A stretch of 64,000 nt of DNA, taken from positions 62,001-126,000 of the forward strand of contig JACKDV010000008.1 in NCBI GenBank assembly GCA_020633315.1, given 5' to 3'. A program made the translations under genes and the position numbers. The DNA is from Myxococcales bacterium (lineage in GTDB: Bacteria; Myxococcota_A; Polyangia; Nannocystales; Nannocystaceae). A model generated the notes under the pieces. It saw nothing but the letters and a program-made list of their open reading frames with translations. It searched no databases and was not told the DNA's origin. Position 1 is the first letter of the stretch. Each line of letters opens with the position of its first letter. Below are positions 43,847 to 51,339 of the stretch, in pieces.

Positions 43847-44692
43847 CTACTTCGGTGCCTTGCACTTGGCGTCGGTGGCGAGCCGCGCCGGACCGTCGAG
43901 CAGGAAGTTGGAGGCGCCGGCCGACTTGTAGTGCTCGACGGCCTCGAAGGCGTTCTTGCACAGGGCATCCTGGTCGCGCTGGTACTTGGCGATCGCGGCC
44001 AGGCCTTCCTTGGCGCGGCCGAGCAGGATGTCGCCGCCGCTCTCCACCTTGCTCGCGGAGGTCATCGCCGCCTCGTAGCTCTTCTTGGCTGCGTCGAGGT
44101 CGGCGGGGTTCTCGAGCTCGGTGTTCTCGGCGCTGCCGAAGGCGGTGCCGATCAGGGTCTCGCCGTGGAGCATGCGGGCGTAGATCCCCGGCGCGCTGTC
44201 GGGTGCGGCGCTGGCCGCTGCGTCGAAGGACTGCTTGGCCGCCTCGTAGTCCTCCTGCGCGAGCAGGAAGGCGCCGCGGCCCAGCTTGGCCACCGCGTCC
44301 ACCTCGGGATCCTGCAGCTTGCCCGCCATCTCGAGGGCGTAGTTGGCCGGTGCCTCGGCGTTCTCGAACACGACCTGCGCGTGGGCGACGGCGAGCCAGC
44401 CGCCCGCGAGGCCGCTGGCCCGGTACTGGCTGGGCTCGCGCATCCCGGTGTAGATGGGATCGAGCACGCCGATCGCCTCTTCGTAGTTGCCGGTGAGCAC
44501 CTTGTCGATCCCGTCGGCGAGCTCGGCCGGATCGGGATCCTGGGGCGGCGGGGGCTCGGCCTGCGGGTCGCCGGTGTCCGTGCCCGCAGTCGATCCGGTC
44601 GTCTCGCCCGGGGTGTTGGTGCCTTGGTTTTCCTTGCCGCAGGCGGGGGCAAGCAGCAGCAGGGCGAGCAGGGGGGAGAGGGTGCGCTTCAT
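43847..44692 (-). CDS. Lipoprotein with TPR-like helical repeats
   Basis: A 281-residue lipoprotein (lipobox A-P-A-C), then a Thr/Gly/Asp/Pro linker and about six helix pairs with TPR-like spacing (N-Y-E-E-A-I-G-V-L-D-P, D-Y-E-A-A-K-Q-S-F-D-A, A-K-K-S-Y-E-A-A). It is probably a periplasmic scaffold or binding protein. ATG 44692 overlaps the stop of the GIDE-like gene by 4 nt (ATGA), making it the third member of a coupled three-gene unit. Function unknown; context suggests it works with the two membrane proteins encoded upstream. Confidence 0.82.
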   Translation of the reverse strand: MKRTLSPLLALLLLAPACGKENQGTNTPGETTGSTAGTDTGDPQAEPPPPQDPDPAELADGIDKVLTGNYEEAIGVLDPIYTGMREPSQYRASGLAGGWLAVAHAQVVFENAEAPANYALEMAGKLQDPEVDAVAKLGRGAFLLAQEDYEAAKQSFDAAASAAPDSAPGIYARMLHGETLIGTAFGSAENTELENPADLDAAKKSYEAAMTSASKVESGGDILLGRAKEGLAAIAKYQRDQDALCKNAFEAVEHYKSAGASNFLLDGPARLATDAKCKAPK

Positions 44693-45459
44693 GGCTCGTC
44701 GCTCGGTTCGGGGTCGGCGGGCTCGGGCTCGGCGGGGGCCTCCTCGGCGTCCTCCGCTGCCTCGGCCTCGGGCTCGGGGGGGGCGGGTCGCTCGACGACC
44801 CGGATGTCCACCGGCCCGTGGGCGCCGAGCGTACCGTACACCAACATCGAGGGGTCCTCGTGCTCGCCGACCACCTCGGGCTCGAAGCGGGCGATCACCT
44901 CGACGCGGTCGCCGATGTACAGCGAGGTGCTCTCGTAGTGGGCCCCGGCTCGCTCGGTGGGGGCGATCACGCGGGCGGTCTCCAGCTGCTCCACGCCGCA
45001 GCGCCCGCTGGCGTCGGCCACGATCAGCAGGTCGGCTCCCACCGCGGTCTGGGACCCGGCTCCCGCGCGGTTGCGCCACACGCACTCGCGGCCGGGGGGG
45101 CCGCCCAGGTTGCCCGAGGCGCGGACGATCTCGGCTTCCACACGCACCGGGCCCGAGCGCGCCTGGGCGATGGGGGTGGCGGGCTTGGCCTCGAGCCGAT
45201 CCACGGTCTCGCGCCACGCCGCGTCGCGTCGCGGGCCGCCGCCGGCCACGAAGCGGTCGCGGCCCTTGGGGACGATGGAGGCGGAGCCGAGCTGCGAGCG
45301 GAAGCGGCGGGAGCCCACGAAGAACACCAGCACCGCGATGGGGACCAGCACCGCGAGCCACACGAGCTGGTCGCCCCAGCCCGAGAACATGGAGAAGGGA
45401 TCGTCGCCCGGGGCCGACCCCGGCGGATCGAGCTCGATCGCGATCCTCACGGCGATCAC
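44689..45459 (-). CDS. GIDE-like domain membrane protein
   Basis: A 256-residue protein with one membrane helix (about residues 30-50, L-V-W-L-A-V-L-V-P-I-A-V-L-V-F-F). The soluble domain has G-P-V-R-V-E-A-E-I-V, then R-E-C-V-W-R-N-R, D-L-L-I-V-A-D-A-S and Y-E-S-T-S-L-Y-I-G-D-R-V-E-V. This pattern resembles the GIDE (MAPL/MUL1 ligase-type) domain, which bacteria carry without the RING finger. The C-terminus is a Glu/Pro/Ala tail. GTG 45459 overlaps the protease stop (GTGA) and is preferred over GTG 45450. It is the middle gene of a coupled trio. Domain assignment is by eye. Confidence 0.7.
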   Translation of the reverse strand: MIAVRIAIELDPPGSAPGDDPFSMFSGWGDQLVWLAVLVPIAVLVFFVGSRRFRSQLGSASIVPKGRDRFVAGGGPRRDAAWRETVDRLEAKPATPIAQARSGPVRVEAEIVRASGNLGGPPGRECVWRNRAGAGSQTAVGADLLIVADASGRCGVEQLETARVIAPTERAGAHYESTSLYIGDRVEVIARFEPEVVGEHEDPSMLVYGTLGAHGPVDIRVVERPAPPEPEAEAAEDAEEAPAEPEPADPEPSDEP

Positions 45460-46688
45460 CAGTACGCCTCGACCAGACCGAGGGTGTAGTGGCCCTTGCT
45501 GTCGTCGGTGCCGTCGAGGCTCGCCTTGCCCTCGACCAGCGAGCGGCCGACCTTGCCGGGGGCGATCTCGTCGATGCTCGCGCCCCGCAGGGTGGGCCCG
45601 TCGGTGAACCTCACCACCGGCACCACGTCGCGCAGCGGCACCGTGCCTCGGTTGCGCACCAGCACCATCCAGCGCACGCGCCCCAGCCACAGCTCCGCGC
45701 CGCCCTCCACCTTGAGCTCCACCAGGGGCTCGATGTCGTAGGCGCGATTGGGGGCGGTCTCGCTGGCCCGCGGCAGCAGCTGCATGCGCTGGTTCTTGTA
45801 GTCCATCTGCACGAAGAACTCGCGCATCACGTTGAGGCCGAGCAGGCCCTCGTTGCGCTCGTTGACGCAGGGATCGCAGACGGAGACGAGCAGGCCCGGG
45901 ATCTCCACGCGACCCATCCGCAGCGCCGGCAGGTGGACCATGCGGCTCTCTCGGGGCCCGCTGGCGGTGTTGAAGGTGAGGGTCGGCGCGTCGTCGGGCA
46001 CCTGCACGCCGAGCGCCTTGGCGGTCTTGCTGCTGATGGTGGTGTACGAGGCTCCGGTGTCGAAGAGGTAGGGCAGGGTCAGCTCGGCGTCCGGGCCCCG
46101 GAGGGTGACGTCCATGAGGATCGCGGTGCCCTTCTCGGCGAAGGGCACCGAGATCGCCTTGCTCACGTCGACCTCGTCGAAGCCCGACAGCGGCAGCGTG
46201 CCTCGAGTGCTCACGTCCTCGGGCTCGGGCCCGGGCGCGGCGAGGTCGGCCACGTGGTGCCCGAGCGCCGACATCATGCGCGTGGCCGAGTGCGAGTCGC
46301 CGAAGCTCTCCTGGGCCACCCACGCCCCCTGGCCGCGCAGGGCCGAGGCCAGGATGTCGGGCACGATCTGCATGGTGACCAGGATGGCGCCGGCGTTCCA
46401 CAGCATGGGCAGCCAGGCCATGGTGAGGCTGATCCGCCGCGAGTCGCCCTGGTGCTTCCACACCGCCACCGCAAAGGGCACGCCGATGGTGATGGTCAGG
46501 GCGACCAGCCAGATCCACACGGTGCTCGCGGTGAAGCCGGTGCGGGTGAGCGCGGCCGCTCGGGCCATCGACACCACCACCCAGATGGCGACCACGAGGC
46601 TCGCCAGCGAGCCCAGGCCGAGCAGGACCCAGGCCAGCGCCATCAGCACGGACTTGAGGGTCGACGGCGCGGCGCCGCGTCGGCGCAT
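45456..46688 (-). CDS. Integral-membrane retropepsin-like aspartic protease
   Basis: A 410-residue protein with three membrane segments in residues about 12-115, followed by a clan AA retropepsin-like domain: the active-site D-T-G-A-S (in F-D-T-G-A-S-Y-T-T-I), the flap region, and the hydrophobic G-L-L-G-L-N-V-M-R-E-F-F strand pair. A single DTG motif means it must dimerise to form the active site. The remaining ~100 residues form a beta domain. Start ATG 46688 gives a basic head before helix 1. It begins the coupled trio with the GIDE-like and TPR lipoprotein genes. Substrate unknown. Confidence 0.85.
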   Translation of the reverse strand: MRRRGAAPSTLKSVLMALAWVLLGLGSLASLVVAIWVVVSMARAAALTRTGFTASTVWIWLVALTITIGVPFAVAVWKHQGDSRRISLTMAWLPMLWNAGAILVTMQIVPDILASALRGQGAWVAQESFGDSHSATRMMSALGHHVADLAAPGPEPEDVSTRGTLPLSGFDEVDVSKAISVPFAEKGTAILMDVTLRGPDAELTLPYLFDTGASYTTISSKTAKALGVQVPDDAPTLTFNTASGPRESRMVHLPALRMGRVEIPGLLVSVCDPCVNERNEGLLGLNVMREFFVQMDYKNQRMQLLPRASETAPNRAYDIEPLVELKVEGGAELWLGRVRWMVLVRNRGTVPLRDVVPVVRFTDGPTLRGASIDEIAPGKVGRSLVEGKASLDGTDDSKGHYTLGLVEAYW

Positions 46689-47014
46689 CGGCCTTGGGGT
46701 GGGCCGGGAGCGACGAGGGGGCCGAGGCGACGGATCCGGCCCTGGACCGGAGCGGGAGGCCGCGGGCGTCACGAATTCCGATGGTAGCACCCTTGTCCGC
46801 GGAGGCAGGTCCGGTGATGCCCCACCCGTGGGCCGAGGGGCATGCTTCGTAATCCGACGCACAGGCTGGGCAGCCCAGTGGGGATCTCCGGTCGAGGTCC
46901 GACCCAACGCGCGTTATCGCTCGGGGTATTTCCGACCATCGAGGCTCACATCGGACCTTTGGACGTGGTTGGTGGCCTTTCTTTATTTGGAACGTTCGTC
47001 AAGAAAACTGTACG
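46689..47014. other. 326-bp divergent intergenic region
   Basis: The gap between the retropepsin-like gene and the PilZ gene holds no convincing ORF. It contains two inverted repeats: ATGCCCC/GGGGCAT (46817-46823 with 46837-46843, 13-nt spacer) and CTGGGC-A-GCCCAG (46866-46878). The last 70 bp before the PilZ gene are AT-richer, with TTGGAC and TTTATT 17 bp apart as a weak possible -35/-10 pair. Promoters for both flanking genes are expected here. Confidence 0.5.
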
Positions 47015-48124
47015 ATGGGCCACAGTTTTTCGACCATGGGCGTTCCGACCTATAGCGTTCGCTTCGAGACCCAGGACGACTTCCTGGTCGAGTACGCCGA
47101 TCGACTGCGGCACGGACAGGCCTTGCTGCCGCTGGCCAAGCCCCTTCCACCAGGGACTCCCGTACGTCTCAAGGTCGAGCTTCCCGATCGTCGCGTGCTG
47201 TACCTCTTGGGATCGGTGATCGCTCCCGCGCGACGCGGACAGAGCGATGGGGCCACTCAGGTAAGGCTTGCCCTGACGGACGAGCAGCGATCGGTGCTCG
47301 AGTCCTGCGTGCAGGGCCTGACTCGGGCCGACGAGCCGGTGCCCTCGATCCAGCTCGACGATGATCTCGATCGGGATCCCACCGGGGTCAGCGTGCTGCT
47401 GGTGGACGACTCGGTGAGCATGCGGATCGAGCTCGGCGATGCGCTGCGCGAGCGAGGCCTGCGGGTGCGCGTGGCCGAGAACGGCCTGGTCGCGCTGTCG
47501 GCCGCGCTCAAGCGACCGCCCGACGTGATCCTCACCGACGTGGAGATGCCGGAGATGGACGGGTGGACCTTCGTCCGCACCGTGCGGGCGCGGCCCAGCC
47601 TCGGGCAGATCCCGATCGTGTTCCTCACCCGCCTCAGCGACGATCTCTCGCGCCTCAAGGGGTATCGCCTGGGCGTCGACGACTACCTGCCCAAGACCAT
47701 GCCGCCCGAGGAGATCATCGCGCGGCTCCAGGGAGTGCTCGCGCGGCGTCGTCAGGTGGAGGTGCCGGCCGAGACCAGCGGAGGCAACCGCGGGCTGCGG
47801 GGACGGCTGGAGCACGTGCGCCTGGGCAGCCTGCTGGCGTTCCTCGAGTCGGAGCGGCGCAGCGGTGCGCTGCAGCTCGCCCGCGGCGGAGACTCGTGCA
47901 CGCTCCACCTCGACAAGGGCACGCTCGAGATGGTGGAGGGGCTCGGGCACTTCGAGCACCCCCACGATCGCGTGTTCCAGATGCTGAGCTGGACCGAGGG
48001 CGAGTTCGAGTTCATGGCCGACACGCCGCTGCCCGCCGCGGCCTCCGAGCAGCCGACCACGCCGCTGACCTACCTGCTGATGGAGCACGCGCGGCGCGAG
48101 GACGAGGCCAAGGCAGTGATGTGA
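47015..48124 (+). CDS. PilZ domain / receiver domain / DUF4388 fusion protein
   Basis: A 369-residue protein. Residues about 8-95 form a PilZ-like domain (V-P-T-Y-S-V-R-F), the myxobacterial type that may bind cyclic di-GMP. Residues about 124-245 are a response-regulator receiver with phospho-acceptor Asp175 in I-L-T-D-V-E-M-P-E-M-D and K-T-M in the Lys position. The last ~110 residues are a DUF4388-type domain (G-S-L-L-A-F-L-E-S-E-R-R-S-G-A-L). It has no DNA-binding domain, so output is probably protein interaction. ATG 47015 or 47036 both fit; no clear ribosome site is seen. Its partner kinase may be the orphan kinase 2 kb downstream (inference). Confidence 0.85.
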   Translation: MGHSFSTMGVPTYSVRFETQDDFLVEYADRLRHGQALLPLAKPLPPGTPVRLKVELPDRRVLYLLGSVIAPARRGQSDGATQVRLALTDEQRSVLESCVQGLTRADEPVPSIQLDDDLDRDPTGVSVLLVDDSVSMRIELGDALRERGLRVRVAENGLVALSAALKRPPDVILTDVEMPEMDGWTFVRTVRARPSLGQIPIVFLTRLSDDLSRLKGYRLGVDDYLPKTMPPEEIIARLQGVLARRRQVEVPAETSGGNRGLRGRLEHVRLGSLLAFLESERRSGALQLARGGDSCTLHLDKGTLEMVEGLGHFEHPHDRVFQMLSWTEGEFEFMADTPLPAAASEQPTTPLTYLLMEHARREDEAKAVM

Positions 48125-48165
48125 TCGTCGGGCCGGCTCGCCCCGAGCCGAGCGCCGGAATCGAG

Positions 48166-48198
48166 CGAGGCCCTCGTCGCTGTCGCGAGAGGGCCTCG
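48166..48198. terminator. Bidirectional hairpin between convergent genes
   Basis: A perfect 10-bp stem (CGAGGCCCTC at 48166-48175 with GAGGGCCTCG at 48189-48198) has a 13-nt loop. It lies between the PilZ gene and the small lipoprotein gene, which converge. Only short T-rich sequence follows on the plus strand. Confidence 0.6.
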
Positions 48199-48229
48199 AT
48201 TCTCGGGTGGGTCTTGGTGGAGAGCGGGT

Positions 48230-48580
48230 CTACGTGCCGCTGCCGCGGGCGGCACAGAAGCCATCGAGCTTCCACAGCCCGCCGGCCTCGAAGGGCGGGG
48301 TGTTGAGGATGAAGAGCTCGGCGCCGGCCTTGCCACACGAGCCCTGGGCGGCCTGCATCGCTTCGTTCACCGTGGGGGCGTGGCCCCGGTAGATGCCCAC
48401 CTCGGTCCACTCGGACGTCAGATCGTCGGCCGACTTGACGACCTTGACCTGCTCGGCGGGGATGGGGGCGGGGTGGAGCTGGTGATTGGTCTCCCGATAG
48501 AAGGACCGGTAGGGGCCGGCGCAGGCGGGCAGGATCAGGGCAGCGCAAAGGCAGGTGAGCAGGGCGTGGCTACGGCGCAT
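48230..48580 (-). CDS. Small lipoprotein of unknown function
   Basis: A 116-residue lipoprotein (lipobox I-L-P-A-C, then A-G-P-Y). The mature part has W-T-E-V-G-I-Y-R-G and a Cys-containing A-A-Q-G-S-C-G-K-A-G-A-E-L-F-I-L, a pattern common in small YhcN/DUF4156-like lipoproteins, but I cannot name the family. The last 11 codons of the upstream histidine kinase overlap its start (48570-48580). Because it is coupled to a sensor kinase, it may be a periplasmic sensory partner. Confidence 0.72.
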   Translation of the reverse strand: MRRSHALLTCLCAALILPACAGPYRSFYRETNHQLHPAPIPAEQVKVVKSADDLTSEWTEVGIYRGHAPTVNEAMQAAQGSCGKAGAELFILNTPPFEAGGLWKLDGFCAARGSGT

Positions 48581-50186
48581 CGTCGGGTTCCTCGGGTGTG
48601 GCGGCTTGGACGGCAGGGGTCGGCCGGGCATTCTGTGGCGTCTGGATCTCGTCGCCGCTCGCGCGGGCCGGGGGGGCGCCGAGCGCGTTGGCCTCGGTCG
48701 GAGGCTGGGCGGTCGCGCGCGGCAGCGTGACCCGGAACACGGCGCCGGGCAAGGCATCGGGTCGCAGCGGGGGCCGGGCCCCCTTCGGCAGGCAGGTGAG
48801 CGTGCCCTCCATGCCCTCGACCAGGCCCCGACAGATCGCGAGCCCCAGGCCCGTGCCCTCGCCGGCGGGGGCGGTGGTCACGAACGGCTCGAACAGCCGC
48901 GGGCGCAGCTCGGGCGCCACACCGGGCCCGGTGTCCTGCACCTCGATGGTGATCGCGTCGCCCTCGGCCTCCATGCGGAGCTCCACCGTGGCCTCACCCG
49001 CGCTCGCGCTCGCGGCCCGGCCGGCGTTGACGACGAGGTTCTGCAGGATCTGATCGAGCCAGGCCGGATCGACCCGTGCCTCGAGCCCCCGATCACCGCG
49101 CAGCTCGAGCCGGACGTCGCGGCAGCGCGGATCGTGTCGCAGCAACGAGAGCAGGCGCTCAGCCGCTTCCACCACGCCCACCGCTCGCTGCTCGCCGCGG
49201 GGCGGCCGGCTGTAGTCGAGTAGCTGCCCCACGGTGGAGCGGATGCGCTCGAGCTGGGTGCGGCTGCGCTCGAGCAGGGCACGCTGCGGCTCGTCGAGGG
49301 CGGGCTCGCTGCGGGGATCGAGCAGCAGCTCCACGTAGCCGAGGATCGCGGCCAGCGGGTTGCCGATCTCGTGCGCCACTCCGGCGGCGAGGCGACCCAC
49401 CGAGGCGAGCTGCTCGGCCCGCACCAGCGACTCGCGCTGGGCGGCGTTGCGCTCGAGCTGCTCCCGCAGCGAGGCGGTCATGCGGTTGAATGCATCGGCG
49501 AGCGTCGACAGCTCGGCCGGGCCGTCGTCGGGCACGCGGGTGTCGAGCCGTCCGTCGGCCACCTCGAGAGCGGCGCGACGCAGGGCCCGGAGCGGGCGCA
49601 GCACCTGGGCCTCGAGCAGCAGCCCCCCGAGCAGCAGCAGCACCAGGCCCACGCCGCCGGCGAGCACGGCGGTGGTGCTCCAGTCCCCCAGCCGCGTCCA
49701 CGGCGAGGGGCGGGCGACCACCCGCAGCACGAGGGCGGCGCGCCGACGGTCGGGACCGAAGAGGCGCAGCCCCTGGTCCACCACCCAGCGACCCTCGCCG
49801 GCGATCACGAGCCGACCGTCGGGCTCGGCGGTCGGCGGGGGCAGGGGCGGGGCGAGGCCCACGCTGAGCAGCACCTCGGAGCGCGGGCGGGTGAGGTCGA
49901 GGCGATGGATCTCGATCGCCTCGATGCCCATGCTGCCCACGCTGGGGCGCAGCACCTGCTCGATGGCCCCGCCGCGGAGGCCGGCGGGAGCTCCGGGATC
50001 GAGCAGCGGCTCCACGATCGAGGCCAGGCCGCGGGCATGGTCCACGAGGCGGTCGCGCTGCTGGCTCTCGTGGCGTCGACTACCGAGCAGCTCGGTCGCC
50101 AGCGACAGCGAGACCACCGCCATCATCAAGACCACGGTGAGGGTGGCGAGCAGCTCGAGCCGGAGGGATCGGGGGCGCCGCGCCAT
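48570..50186 (-). CDS. Sensor histidine kinase (HAMP, HisKA, HATPase)
   Basis: A 538-residue membrane kinase. Two membrane segments (about residues 10-30 and 172-192) enclose a ~140-residue periplasmic sensor. A HAMP linker (about 193-245) leads to the HisKA phospho-acceptor His272 in A-H-E-I-G-N-P-L, then the ATPase N box (N-L-V-V-N-A-G-R), G1 D-T-G-P-G-V and G2 G-E-G-T-G-L-G-L. A ~55-residue Pro/Ala/Thr tail follows, which is unusual. No response regulator is adjacent, so it is orphaned. The next gene downstream is a small lipoprotein coupled by an 11-bp overlap. ATG 50186 is well placed. Confidence 0.93.
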   Translation of the reverse strand: MARRPRSLRLELLATLTVVLMMAVVSLSLATELLGSRRHESQQRDRLVDHARGLASIVEPLLDPGAPAGLRGGAIEQVLRPSVGSMGIEAIEIHRLDLTRPRSEVLLSVGLAPPLPPPTAEPDGRLVIAGEGRWVVDQGLRLFGPDRRRAALVLRVVARPSPWTRLGDWSTTAVLAGGVGLVLLLLGGLLLEAQVLRPLRALRRAALEVADGRLDTRVPDDGPAELSTLADAFNRMTASLREQLERNAAQRESLVRAEQLASVGRLAAGVAHEIGNPLAAILGYVELLLDPRSEPALDEPQRALLERSRTQLERIRSTVGQLLDYSRPPRGEQRAVGVVEAAERLLSLLRHDPRCRDVRLELRGDRGLEARVDPAWLDQILQNLVVNAGRAASASAGEATVELRMEAEGDAITIEVQDTGPGVAPELRPRLFEPFVTTAPAGEGTGLGLAICRGLVEGMEGTLTCLPKGARPPLRPDALPGAVFRVTLPRATAQPPTEANALGAPPARASGDEIQTPQNARPTPAVQAATPEEPDDAP

Positions 50187-50243
50187 GCCGCGGTCGAGCG
50201 TGCCGCGAAACGGCGACGAGGTCGAACGCCGGGGCCCGGATGC

Positions 50244-50423
50244 TCAGCGAAGCACCCGCAGCGACGCGGGGCGGATGCCACGGCCCCGGGGGGCCGCGCT
50301 CCGGGCGGGGCTGCAGCGCTCGCAGCTCGCGGGGCCCTGGCGTCGCAGCCAGCGGCGCAGCAGCCAGCCGGCGGCCACGAGCACCGCGGCGTAGGCGACG
50401 AGCTGCTGGGCGAGCGGAGACAC
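50244..50423 (-). CDS. Small CxxC membrane protein downstream of fur (FeoB-associated type)
   Basis: A 59-residue protein with one membrane helix (L-V-A-Y-A-A-V-L-V-A-A-G-W-L), then a basic stretch R-R-W-L-R-R and a C-E-R-C pair. Gene order and layout match small FeoB-associated Cys-rich membrane proteins. The start is GTG 50423. It is supported by a perfect AGGAG (50432-50436, 8 nt upstream) that itself overlaps the fur stop TAG, so the two genes are tightly linked. Iron-related function is inferred from the fur context. Confidence 0.7.
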   Translation of the reverse strand: MSPLAQQLVAYAAVLVAAGWLLRRWLRRQGPASCERCSPARSAAPRGRGIRPASLRVLR

Positions 50424-50434
50424 GCGACAGGCTC

Positions 50435-50947
50435 CTAGGCCAGGGGGCGGTGGGGCCGGGCGTCCTCGCCCGGGCACGAGCCGCCCTTGATCCCGCGGGC
50501 GCGCGGGCACAGGCCGTACAGCTCGTGGCGATGGCGGATGACGGTGAAGCCGAAGCTCCGGGCGACCCGCTCCTGCTCGCGCTCGATCTCCTCGTTGTGG
50601 AACTCGAGCACGTGGCCGCACTCGAGGCAGATGAGGTGGTCGTGGTGCTCGAGGTCGCCGGCCGCCTCGTACATGGTTTGCCCCTCGCCGAAGCGGCGCT
50701 CTGCGGCCAAGCCGCACTCGGTGAGCAGCTTGAGGGTGCGATAGACGGTGGCGTAGCCCAGGCGCGGATAGTCCTTGCGCGCGAGGGCCAGCAATTCCTC
50801 GATGCTCAGGTGCCCGGTGTGGGAGAAGAAGCTCTCGGCGATGACGTCTCGTTGGCGCGTGGACTTCAGACCCTTCTTGGTCAGGTAGGCCCGAAACTGG
50901 CCCATCAGACCGTCTACGTCGTTTTCCTCGCGCTCGGCAGGAGCCAT
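50435..50947 (-). CDS. fur: Fur family transcriptional regulator
   Basis: A 170-residue Fur-family repressor. The N-terminal winged helix (S-T-R-Q-R-D-V-I, Y-A-T-V-Y-R-T-L) is followed by the regulatory metal site H-H-D-H-L-I-C-L-E-C-G, and a further C-terminal pair (G-L-C-P, G-S-C) that may bind structural zinc. It controls iron (or another metal) uptake in the cytoplasm. The gene precedes a small CxxC membrane protein by 11 bp. The 80-bp region shared with the divergent xseB likely holds both promoters. Confidence 0.92.
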   Translation of the reverse strand: MAPAEREENDVDGLMGQFRAYLTKKGLKSTRQRDVIAESFFSHTGHLSIEELLALARKDYPRLGYATVYRTLKLLTECGLAAERRFGEGQTMYEAAGDLEHHDHLICLECGHVLEFHNEEIEREQERVARSFGFTVIRHRHELYGLCPRARGIKGGSCPGEDARPHRPLA

Positions 50948-51027
50948 CGTGACCCCACCGTATCTCGCGCCTGGGTTCCCCGCAAGCGGGCGTGGGGGGC
51001 CGTTTGCCGCGCCTGGAACTCCGCTCT

Positions 51028-51339
51028 ATGCTCCCGCCGCTCGTGGCGCGGACCAACAAGGCAAGCTCGGGAAGGAAGCCTCGCAAGGCCGAGTCGAGCG
51101 ACGTTTCGGACGACGACGCGGGCATGAGCATCGACGAGATCCTCGATGGTCTCGAAGCGGTGGTGGCCGAGCTCGAGGCCGGTGAGCTGCCGCTGGAGGA
51201 CGCGCTTCGGCGCTTCGAGCACGGAGTGGCGCTGGCCCGAAGGGGCAGCAGCCTGCTCGACGCGGTCGAGGAACGAGTCGAGCAGCTGCTCGCGGAGCGG
51301 GACGAGACGGTTCCCTTCGCGAGCGAGGAATCTCGATGA
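51028..51339 (+). CDS. xseB: Exodeoxyribonuclease VII small subunit
   Basis: A 103-residue protein. The XseB helix pair is clear (I-D-E-I-L-D-G-L-E-A-V-V-A-E-L-E, then L-P-L-E-D-A-L-R-R-F-E-H-G). It combines with XseA to cleave single-stranded DNA in the cytoplasm; xseA is not in the window. ATG 51028 gives an unusual ~30-residue basic/acidic head; ATG 51124 would give a 71-residue protein closer to the family length. ispA starts within its stop codon (ATGA). Confidence 0.9.
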   Translation: MLPPLVARTNKASSGRKPRKAESSDVSDDDAGMSIDEILDGLEAVVAELEAGELPLEDALRRFEHGVALARRGSSLLDAVEERVEQLLAERDETVPFASEESR

